A stretch of DNA of 36,774 nucleotides, from contig CAKZLS010000501.1 in assembly GCA_937127205.1 (NCBI GenBank), forward strand, positions 1 through 36,774, read 5' to 3'. Origin of the DNA: an uncultured Rhodospirillales bacterium. GTDB taxonomy: Bacteria > Pseudomonadota > Alphaproteobacteria > Rhodospirillales > Defluviicoccaceae. Of this stretch, positions 15,650-24,000 are shown piece after piece. Position numbers and translations under genes: made by a program. The notes beneath the pieces were generated by a model that saw only the letters and a program-made list of their open reading frames with translations, ran no database searches and was not told the origin of the DNA. Each line of letters starts with the position of its first letter. The stretch's first letter is position 1.

Positions 15650-16061
15650 TTCTCAGGCTCTCCTAGTATCGCATGTTTGTGGGCGCCGTTGATCAGCGGA
15701 CTGACCGCTTCACATGTGTCCGAAGAGCGTGGCAAACGTGATCGGATTTTGTCGTCCGCCCAACGATTGACTGGTCTCACTCTTTTGCCGGTGCCGGTGC
15801 ACCCGTCCAAAAACCATGTCCAACCTTCTCAACATTCGTGCCAGATTCGTTCATGACGTGTTAATCCACTGAAATATCGCAAAAAACTTGCACTGGAAGC
15901 GGCGTCACCCGGATTGTAACCCTCAAAAAATTGCTCAAGAATTAGGCGCCACTCTCTCGCTTGCTCAATGGGCGTGCAAAAATTTGTGTGGTCTTTGAAC
16001 GCGAATTGCATCGAGTTTCGGCATACCGGGGAGGTGTCCGAATGGCCGATCCGTGCGAGGT
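15650..16061. other. amtB-glnK intergenic region
   Basis: A 412-bp non-coding stretch between glnK and amtB. It contains the sigma-54 promoter match at 15828-15843 and an AGGAG for amtB at 15660-15664. A 60-codon minus-strand frame (15829-16011) was considered and rejected. I see nothing else clear in it. Confidence 0.6.
15828..15843 (-). promoter_or_regulatory. Probable sigma-54 promoter for amtB
   Basis: On the minus strand the sequence TGGCACG-AATG-TTGAG matches the RpoN consensus TGGCACG-N4-TTGCW except for one base in the -12 element. It points at amtB and would give a leader of about 165 bases. NtrC-dependent, nitrogen-limited expression of amtB is known in many proteobacteria. An NtrC site was not identified. 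Confidence 0.68.
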
Positions 16062-16740
<679 letters not shown>

Positions 16741-17979
16741 ATGAACTCGAACGCTGAACAAACAGCCGATATCATTCACGCGGATGTGCTGGTGGTCGGC
16801 GGCGGCCTGGTCGGGGGGCCCATGGCGTGCGCGTTGGCTGAGGCCGGACTGACCGTTGCCGCGGTCGAAATGGGGGATCCGAACGAGGCCTTGTCGGCAG
16901 GCTTCGATGGGCGGGCGTCCGCTGTCGCCCTATCTTCTCGAAGGCTGCTGGAAGGGATCGGTATCTGGGACAAGGTGAAAAGCCAAGCCGCTCCGATCCT
17001 CGACATCCGAGTGTCGGAGGGTGAATCGAGGCTTTTCCTTCATTACGACCATCGCGAGGTGGGCGATGAGCCGCTGGGACACATGGTCGAGAACCGGTTC
17101 ATCCGCCGCGGGACCCTGGAGCGGATTCGGGAAATTCCAAGGATCCAATTGCTGGCCCCTATACGGATAACGAAGCTCGAACGCGGTCCCGGCATGGTCG
17201 ATGCGGCCTTGGCCGATGGCCGTCATATCCGCGCACCGCTGGTGGTCGCGGCCGACGGCCGCTTTTCGCGGCTCCGCGAGGACGCGGGGATTCGCGTAAC
17301 GCAGTGGTCTTACCGTCAATGGGGCATCGTTTGTACGGTGGCTCACGACCGGCCGCATCAGAATGTTGCCCATGAACGTTTTCTGCCCTCGGGACCTTTC
17401 GCGATCCTGCCGTTGCCGGGGAACCGCTCGTCTATTGTCTGGACCGAGCGCGACGACCTGGGCAAGGCCACGATGAAATTGAACGATGAGGATTTCGCCG
17501 AAGAATTGGCCACGCGGTTTGGCGATTTCCTGGGGGAAACCGAAGTGGTCGGACCGCGTTGGAGCTACCCGTTATCGCTGCAGTATGCCCATACATCGGT
17601 GGCGCACCGTCTTGCGCTGGTTGGCGACGCCGCGCACGCAATGCATCCCATTGCCGGACAGGGACTGAATATGGGCTGGCGCGACGTGGCGGCGCTGGCG
17701 GAGGTCCTTGCCGACTCCCGCCGCCTCGGACTGGATCTGGGGGCTCCCGACGTGTTGGAGCGCTATGAAAGATGGCGGCGTTTCGACAACACCTTGATGC
17801 TGGCCATGACCGACGCCTTGAACCGGTTGTTTTCGAACGATGTGGCACCGCTCCGCCTGGCGCGCGACACCGGCCTGGCGATTGTCAATCGCATTCCGCC
17901 ACTCAAGAAGGTGTTCATGCAGCATGCCATGGGTGTGGTCGGCGAATTGCCCAAGCTGATGCGCGGAGAAAGCTTATAG
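16741..17979 (+). CDS. UbiH/UbiF-family FAD-dependent ubiquinone biosynthesis hydroxylase
   Basis: A 412-residue flavoprotein monooxygenase predicted to hydroxylate the ring of ubiquinone precursors at the inner membrane. It shows the dinucleotide-binding GGGLVGG (residues 20-26) and RASAVALSSRRLLE. The DG-type motif is VVAADGRFSRLREDAGI, and the second FAD motif, LALVGDAAHAMHPIAGQGLNMG, lies near 290-312. Length and motifs suit the UbiH/UbiF/Coq6 group, but which ring position it acts on cannot be decided here. It is divergent from glnK and converges on the DUF971 gene, with a likely terminator overlapping that gene's 3' end. Confidence 0.9.
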   Translation: MNSNAEQTADIIHADVLVVGGGLVGGPMACALAEAGLTVAAVEMGDPNEALSAGFDGRASAVALSSRRLLEGIGIWDKVKSQAAPILDIRVSEGESRLFLHYDHREVGDEPLGHMVENRFIRRGTLERIREIPRIQLLAPIRITKLERGPGMVDAALADGRHIRAPLVVAADGRFSRLREDAGIRVTQWSYRQWGIVCTVAHDRPHQNVAHERFLPSGPFAILPLPGNRSSIVWTERDDLGKATMKLNDEDFAEELATRFGDFLGETEVVGPRWSYPLSLQYAHTSVAHRLALVGDAAHAMHPIAGQGLNMGWRDVAALAEVLADSRRLGLDLGAPDVLERYERWRRFDNTLMLAMTDALNRLFSNDVAPLRLARDTGLAIVNRIPPLKKVFMQHAMGVVGELPKLMRGESL

Positions 17980-17999
17980 GACCTGTTCGCTAAATTGGT

Positions 18000-18374
18000 T
18001 CAGGGGTCTCTAGAGAGCCCTTTTTCCTTCAAGGCCTCCATGTAGGCCGCCCACATGGCTTCCTTATTGGCGCCCATATTATACAGCCAGTCCCACGTGA
18101 AGAGACCGGTGTCGTGCATGTCGTCGAAGGCGATGCGCACGGCGTAATTGCCAACGGGCTCAAGCTTCATGATGCCGACGTGGCGGCGCCCCGCCACCAC
18201 GGTCTTTTGCGCCGGGCTGTGTCCCTGCACTTCGGCCGACGGGCTCTCGACGCGCAACAGTTCCGCCGGCAAGCTGAACGACTCGCCGGTTTCGAAATCG
18301 ATTTCCAGCACCTTTTCCTCGCGCTTGAGGCGGATCTCGACCGGATGGTGAACGTTCCCGTAGGTGGTGGTCAC
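18000..18374 (-). CDS. DUF971 (gamma-butyrobetaine hydroxylase N-terminal-like) protein
   Basis: A 124-residue protein of the DUF971 family, a small domain that also forms the N-terminus of gamma-butyrobetaine hydroxylase. Seen are [31 protein letters not shown] at the start and [27 protein letters not shown] in the middle, both family hallmarks. The molecular role of stand-alone DUF971 proteins is not well defined; links to iron-sulfur metabolism have been proposed for related proteins. Its start overlaps the stop of the Trm112-like gene by four bases (ATGA), so the two are translationally coupled. It ends 20 bp from the convergent flavin hydroxylase. Confidence 0.9.
   Translation of the reverse strand: MTTTYGNVHHPVEIRLKREEKVLEIDFETGESFSLPAELLRVESPSAEVQGHSPAQKTVVAGRRHVGIMKLEPVGNYAVRIAFDDMHDTGLFTWDWLYNMGANKEAMWAAYMEALKEKGLSRDP
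18003..18025 (+). terminator. Likely terminator of the ubiH-like gene
   Basis: A stem of GGG-TCTCT with AGAGA-g-CCC (one bulged G) is followed by TTTTT on the plus strand. It overlaps the 3' end of the convergent DUF971 gene. The stem is short and imperfect, so this is moderately supported. Confidence 0.5.
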
Positions 18375-18577
18375 GGTGCCACCTTGCCGCTGGAATCCGT
18401 GTCGAGTGGGCGTGCTTCATCGGGCAGCATGATCGGAATGCCGTCACGGATGGGATAGGCCAGGCCGGCCCGTTCGCTGATCAGTTCCTGATGCTCGGAG
18501 TCGTATCGCAAGGGTTCCTTGGTCAACGGGCATACGAGGATCTCCAGGAGTTTTGGGTCGACGGACTCGGTGCTCAT
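18371..18577 (-). CDS. Trm112/YcaR (UPF0434) family small protein
   Basis: A 68-residue protein of the Trm112/YcaR family, recognised from [17 protein letters not shown] and [17 protein letters not shown]. In eukaryotes Trm112 activates methyltransferases; the bacterial partner is unknown. Only one cysteine remains at the CPxC-type position (CPLT) and the distal pair is missing, so it probably binds no zinc, as in many YcaR proteins. It sits between the Lon-N-domain gene and DUF971 and overlaps the latter by four bases. Confidence 0.92.
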   Translation of the reverse strand: MSTESVDPKLLEILVCPLTKEPLRYDSEHQELISERAGLAYPIRDGIPIMLPDEARPLDTDSSGKVAP

Positions 18578-18614
18578 CCCGTGCCTCCCATTATATAATT
18601 ATCGATTGCCGGGT

Positions 18615-19289
18615 TCAGTGACTGGTCCCCCGGAAGTGAGTCTCGCCGCTGTGAGATGCCATCTCGAACAATGACATGAGCATGCGGCTCCGGTCATGAC
18701 ACCCTCGGCATTCGAGCAGCGCTTGTTTCTCGCGCGGCTCGAACGGACAGATCATAGAGAGAGCGGACACCAGCTCGTCATCCGGGATGGTCTCCACCGC
18801 CGACCAATCGACGGCCAGATCCTTCGTCCGCAAATATCCGTTCGCAGCGTCGAGCATTTCGGTGCGGTCGAAGATATCCTCTTCGTCCGATTCATCGAGA
18901 TCCATATGGAACGGCCCGAAATCCGGAACGATCCTACGAAATCCCTGCTTCAACGGCATTTCCTCAATGATCCGAAAACGGCAAATGCCGCGCAGCGTGA
19001 TCAAAAACCGGTCGTCGTCGGTTTCGCTAAACTCGACGATGCGTCCGGCGCAACCGACCTGGTAGACTTCCGCGTTATCGGCAACCTTGTTCGGGTCGTC
19101 GCCCAGCGGCTGTATCATGCCGATGGTCCGGGTATGGCTGAGCGCGTACTCCACCATTCTGAGATAGCGCGGCTCGAAGATCTGAAGAGGAAGATGCCCG
19201 TGCGGTAGCAACAGCGCGCCCGGCAGCGGAAACAGCGGCAGTTTTGTCGGCAACCGGCCCTCCATCTCGTTCAGCGCTTCGCTGCTCAT
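18615..19289 (-). CDS. LON peptidase N-terminal substrate-binding domain protein
   Basis: A 224-residue protein consisting only of the Lon N-terminal (LAN/PUA-like) domain, without the ATPase or protease parts. Typical segments are LPLFPLPGALLLPHGHLPLQIFEPRYLRMVEYAL, GMIQPL, GCAGRIVEFSETDDDRFLITLRGICRFRI and a helical C-terminus with LSMICPFEPREKQALLE. The role of such stand-alone domains is unknown; they may bind unfolded protein. The ATG at 19289 overlaps the stop of the upstream thioredoxin-like gene (ATGA). A longer in-frame extension to 19400 lies wholly inside that gene and is rejected. Confidence 0.92.
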   Translation of the reverse strand: MSSEALNEMEGRLPTKLPLFPLPGALLLPHGHLPLQIFEPRYLRMVEYALSHTRTIGMIQPLGDDPNKVADNAEVYQVGCAGRIVEFSETDDDRFLITLRGICRFRIIEEMPLKQGFRRIVPDFGPFHMDLDESDEEDIFDRTEMLDAANGYLRTKDLAVDWSAVETIPDDELVSALSMICPFEPREKQALLECRGCHDRSRMLMSLFEMASHSGETHFRGTSH

Positions 19290-20203
19290 GAGAACAGCAA
19301 CGACGACAACCGGCGGCGAGACGCCACGGTCAATGGATGGGTTGGCCCCATCGCATCGAAGATTTTGACCAATTGTTTGCGGGCGGCATCCTCGTTCCAA
19401 TCGCGCTCCCGGCGAACCAGTTCCAACAATTCATCGACGGCGGCCTCGGCACGGTTGGCTCCGTACAGGGCCACGGCGAGGTCATAGCGCGCCTGATGAT
19501 TGTCCGGTTCCTTGGCAACTGTACTCTGCAGATCGGAAATGCTGTCGCCAGAGCCGCCCTGCTCGGCCAGTTCGATCGCGGCAATTGCCGCCGCCACTTC
19601 CGTAACGCCTTTCAGCTCCGCGGTGAGGCCGTCCGCGACCTCTCGTGCGCTGGCCGTATCGCCAGTGGCGACGCAACTGCGAATCAACCCGGCCACCGCC
19701 TTGGGATTGGTGGAATCCTGACCCAGGATCTGTGAGAAAATCGCCAACGCGCCCTCGGGGTCGCCGCCATCGAGGGTAGCCTGTGCCTGCTCCAGGGCAT
19801 CATCGAGAGGGGCATGGGCATCGCCGGTGAGCTGACTGATGAACGCGCGCAGCTTGCTTTCGGGCTGAGCGCCGACAAACCCATCGACCGGCCGGCCGCC
19901 AACGAAGGCGTATACCATCGGAACCGATTGGACACGCAACTGAGCCGCCAGTTCCTTGTTCTCATCGATATTGATTTTGACCAGCCGTACCAGGCCAGCG
20001 GCCTGGTTAACCAGCTTCTCCAGCATCGGTCCCAACTGCTTACAAGGGCCGCACCATGGCGCCCAGAAGTCGACGATGACCGGGATTTGCGTGGATGCCT
20101 CGATGACATCGGCGGTGAACGACTGGGTGTCGCCGTCCTTAATGACATCGCTGGCTGGCGCCGCGCTCGCGCCTGGGGATTGAGGGTCGATGATAACGGA
20201 CAT
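19286..20203 (-). CDS. Thioredoxin-domain co-chaperone, YbbN/CnoX-like
   Basis: A 305-residue protein with an N-terminal thioredoxin domain and a C-terminal TPR-like helical part (about residues 135-305). The redox motif is complete, C51 and C54 in FWAPWCGPCKQLGPM, unlike E. coli CnoX (YbbN), which has lost one cysteine. The C-terminal part (LEQAQATLDGGDPEGALAIFSQIL, HQARYDLAVALYGANRAEAAVDELLEL) is the usual YbbN tail that binds client proteins and chaperonin in characterised members. The ATG at 20203 has a GAAGTGAG upstream; an extension to 20269 seems unlikely. It heads a compact operon with Lon-N, Trm112-like and DUF971 genes. Confidence 0.9.
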   Translation of the reverse strand: MSVIIDPQSPGASAAPASDVIKDGDTQSFTADVIEASTQIPVIVDFWAPWCGPCKQLGPMLEKLVNQAAGLVRLVKINIDENKELAAQLRVQSVPMVYAFVGGRPVDGFVGAQPESKLRAFISQLTGDAHAPLDDALEQAQATLDGGDPEGALAIFSQILGQDSTNPKAVAGLIRSCVATGDTASAREVADGLTAELKGVTEVAAAIAAIELAEQGGSGDSISDLQSTVAKEPDNHQARYDLAVALYGANRAEAAVDELLELVRRERDWNEDAARKQLVKIFDAMGPTHPLTVASRRRLSSLLFS

Positions 20204-20287
20204 TGCTAAACTCACTTCAGGCGAATGCGCCACTCCCCGTAACATGGCGGGATCGTGGGCGTCGCTCAAGGGTTATATGGTGTATTC

Positions 20288-20776
20288 TTACAGTTCAACG
20301 ACGCTTGGCTGGTGTCCGCACGAAAGGATGAATGTCATCAGACCGTCCGGCGTAATCGTGGTAGAAGCCGTATTGGTCAACGGATGGTAGTTGAGCGTTT
20401 CGCAGGCCATCATCTCGGCATCGAGCACGACGCGCACATTATTTTCCGTGTCGTTAATCAACGCGAACGGCGTGACCGAACCAGGATCGACCCCGAGCGT
20501 TTCCTTGAGCCGCTCCGCCCGCGCGAACGACAGTTGCGCCGCGCCAATCTGGCGGCGCAGCGTTTTCAGGTCGATCTCCCGATCCTCCAGCGTGACGACC
20601 AGCCAATACGTACCCTTCTTATCCTTTAAAAACAGGTTCTTGCTGTGCGCGCCCGGAAGATTGCCGCGAAGCGCCTTGCTTTCTTCGACGGTAAACACGG
20701 CAGGATGACGGACGGTGGTCGATTCGATGCCGAGGTCCGCCAGACGCGCGTGTAGTTCTTTTTCAGTTGCAGCCAT
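20288..20776 (-). CDS. Prolyl-tRNA editing protein ProX (YbaK/ProX family)
   Basis: A 162-residue free-standing editing domain, predicted to hydrolyse alanine (or cysteine) mischarged on tRNA-Pro. Family features are HPAVFTVEESKALRG, GAHSKNLFLKDKKGTYWLVV with the catalytic lysine, LGVDPGSVTPFALINDTE, and NYHPLTNTASTTITPDGLMTFI at the C-terminus. The last pattern is typical of the ProX rather than the YbaK branch. The ATG at 20776 gives the usual N-terminus MAATEKEL; a 12-residue extension is possible but less likely. It lies 84 bp upstream of the YbbN-like gene on the same strand. Confidence 0.92.
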   Translation of the reverse strand: MAATEKELHARLADLGIESTTVRHPAVFTVEESKALRGNLPGAHSKNLFLKDKKGTYWLVVTLEDREIDLKTLRRQIGAAQLSFARAERLKETLGVDPGSVTPFALINDTENNVRVVLDAEMMACETLNYHPLTNTASTTITPDGLMTFILSCGHQPSVVEL

Positions 20777-20901
20777 GAAGGCACATTTATCTGCAAAACG
20801 GCGGCGTCTCAATACTTTGGCAACAATTGGATCCTATAATCCGTCTTGCAAACAAATTCGCATCTGGTCATATTCTCTCTTCACCGTCAGTTGGCGGTCA
20901 T

Positions 20902-20976
20902 GCGGGCGTAGCTCAGCGGTAGAGCGCAACCTTGCCAAGGTTGAAGTCGTGGGTTCGATCCCCATCGCCCGCTCCA
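20902..20976 (+). tRNA. tRNA-Gly (anticodon GCC)
   Basis: A complete cloverleaf of 75 bases including an encoded CCA end. The acceptor stem pairs GCGGGCG with CGCCCGC. The D arm is GTAGCTCAGCGGTAGAGC, the anticodon stem CAACC/GGTTG encloses TTGCCAA (anticodon GCC), and the T arm GTGGG-TTCGATC-CCCAT is standard. It stands alone between proX and the glutamate dehydrogenase gene. No integrase gene or repeated 3' end was seen, so nothing points to use as an integration site. Confidence 0.98.
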
Positions 20977-21097
20977 TTCTCCTTATTTCCTTGAAACCTT
21001 GTTGATTCTCGGTTTGTAATCCGGCGTTGCCACCCGATATGTGGACCAGTCGTCCATACTCAATCAAAAAAACGGGCGGCGGGGAGGAGACCGGACC

Positions 21098-24000
21098 ATG
21101 CCGCATATTACGGAATCATTTAAAGCCGAACTTATTGCCAAGGTGGTCGATACCGCGCTCCGCAAGCTGGGTGAGGATCAGGCCCCGGCGGTCGCCGGGT
21201 TCATGCGAAATTACTTCGCCGATGTACCGCCGGAAGACATTCACGGAGAAACCGTCGATACGCTGTTCGGCGCGGCTTTTGCCCATTGGCGATTCGGAAG
21301 TCATCGCAAACCTGGAACGCCAATCGTCCGTGTTTATAATCCCCAACTGGAAGAGCACGGGTGGCGGAGCGAGCATACCATCGTCGAAATCGTCACCGAC
21401 GATATGCCATTCTTGGTGGCGTCGGTCACCGCGGAGCTGAACCGCCACGATCTAGCGGTCGCCCTGGTCATCCACCCGGTGGAGCGGGTTCGTCGCGATG
21501 GCGACGGCAACCTGCTCGGCGTCGCCGCCGCCGATGAAGAAGGCGATGATGTGCTTGCCGAGAGTTTCATGCATGTTGAGGTGACCCACCAGTCCGGCGG
21601 GGTCCTCGACCAGATTGCCGCCGACTTGAAGGAAGTTCTCGGCGAAGTGCGGGCCGCGGTCGAGGATTGGTCCCCCATGCGCGAGCGGCTGAGGGCGATT
21701 ATCGACGCGCCGGCGCCAAGCGGAGACCATATTCCGGAGGATGATGTTGCGGAGGTTCGGGAGTTCCTTGATTGGATCTACCACCATAACTTCGCCATCC
21801 TCGGTTATCGCAAGTACACGCTTCAAGGAGAAGGCGAGGACGCGCGGGTCGAGGAAGTTCCCGATGCTGGCCTCGGACTGTTGCGCGACCCCGATTTTGT
21901 GGTCCTGGATGCGCTGCGCGATCTCGAATCCACGCCAGCGGAGGTGCGCCAGTTCATATCGCGACCCGATATGCTGGTGGTTACAAAGGGCAACCGCGTT
22001 TCGCGGGTTCACCGGCCCGTCCACATGGACACCATCGGTGTAAAGGAATTCGACGGCGTCGGGCGCGTTGTCGGCTTGCACCTGATTGTCGGTCTGTTCA
22101 CCGCCGGCGCCTACAACAGAAGCCCGCACGACATACCGCTGCTGCGCCGCAAATTGCAAAAAGCCATCGAAATGGCGGGCTTCAAGCCCCAGGGCCACGA
22201 TGCTCGGGCGTTGATCCACATCGTGGCGAACTTCCCCCGTGACGAGTTGCTGCAGGTTTCGGCTGAGCATCTGTTTAAGACCAGCATCCGGATCCTCCAT
22301 CTGCAGGATCGCCAGCGGGTAGCGCTGTTCATTCGCCGCGACGATTTCGAGCGGTTCATCACCTGCCTGGTTTACGTGCCGCGAGACCGCTACACCACGG
22401 ACCTGAGGCTTCGCATTCAGGCCATTCTCGAACGCGCATTCGCGGGTAAGGTGACCGCCAATTATGGTGAATTGGGCGACTCGCCACTGGCCAGACTCTA
22501 CGCGATCGTCCGCACCACCCCAGGTCAGATCCCGGAATATAATGCAGCCGAGATTGAAGAGGAGATCGTTGCCGCGTCGCGTTCGTGGTCGGACCATTTG
22601 CTCACGGCGGTGACCACGGCACACGGCGAAGAAATCGGGTTCGCCATGCATCGGCGTTACGGCGCTGCATTTCCGCCGGGCTATCAAGATCGCTTTAATG
22701 CCGACCAGGCGGTCGCCGATATGGACAAGATCGAACAGACCTTGGAGAGCGGCACACTGGGGATGACGGTCTACCGGCCCTTCGATGCCGCCGACCACCA
22801 GCTTCGATTTAAGTTGTTCCACCCCGACGAGCCCATCGTGCTGTCGCAGGTGCTGCCCATGCTCGAGGATCTCGGCCTGAGGGTGATCGACGAGGTTCCG
22901 CACAACATCCAGGTGCAAAGGGACGGGGGCCGAAACGTCCTGATCCACGATTTCGGACTGGAAACCGAGAGCGGGGCCGCCGTCGATCTCGGCAAGATTC
23001 GCGACAATTTTCAGAACGCCTTTTTCCGTGTCTGGCAAGGCGAGGTCGAAAGCGACGGGTTCAACAGCTTGGTGCTCGACGCGGGGCTGACCTGCCGAGA
23101 GGTCGTCGTGCTGCGCGCCTACTGCAAATATCTGCGTCAGGCCGGGATTGCGTTTTCGCAGGAGTACATGGAGCAGACGCTGTCGGCGAATGCGGGCATC
23201 ACGCGCCTGATCGTCGATCTATTCATGACCATGTTCGATCCGGCCGGCGGGTCCGGCGCCGGGGGGCGCGCGGAGACCATTCGCGAATCGCTCGCCAAAC
23301 AGCTCGACCAAGTGGTCAGCGCCGACGAAGATCGCATTCTCCGCCGGTTCGCCAATGCCATCGAATCCACCTTGCGGACCAATTATTTCCAGGCCGGCGC
23401 CGACGGCGAGCCCAAGCCGTATCTATCCTTCAAGCTCGACAGCCGTGCCATCGACGACCTGCCGCTGCCGCGTCCCATGGTTGAGGTTTTCGTCTATTCG
23501 CCGCGAATGGAGGGCGTGCACCTGAGGGGCGGCAAGGTGGCGCGCGGCGGTCTGCGCTGGTCCGATCGCCGGGAGGACTTCCGCACCGAAATTCTCGGAC
23601 TGATGAAGGCGCAAATGGTCAAGAACGCCGTCATCGTGCCGGTGGGCTCCAAAGGGGGTTTCGTGCTGAAGCGGGCGCCGGCGCCGAGCGACCGCGAGGC
23701 ATTCCTGGCCGAGGGCATCGAATGCTACAAGACGCTCATTCGCGGCCTTCTGGACATTACCGACAACCTGGTGGGCGGCGATGTCGTGCCGCCCCAAACC
23801 GTGGTTCGCCGCGATGCCGACGATCCCTATCTGGTGGTGGCCGCCGACAAAGGCACGGCCACCTTCTCGGACATCGCCAACGGGGTTTCGGCCGACTACG
23901 GGTTCTGGCTCGGCGACGCCTTCGCGTCCGGTGGCAGCCAGGGTTACGATCATAAGAAGATGGGCATCACCGCCAAGGGTGCCTGGGAATCGGTCAAACG

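Noticed and set aside
15829-16011. 60-codon minus-strand frame between glnK and amtB
   Set aside because: It overlaps the sigma-54 promoter, has no family resemblance and no clear ribosome-binding site.
20902-20976. tRNA-Gly as an integration site of a mobile island
   Set aside because: No integrase, no repeated tRNA 3' end nearby, and housekeeping genes on both sides.
21452-23038. 528-codon minus-strand frame inside the glutamate dehydrogenase gene
   Set aside because: Antisense shadow of a highly conserved gene; the peptide looks random. The same holds for the 427-codon frame at 24206-25489.
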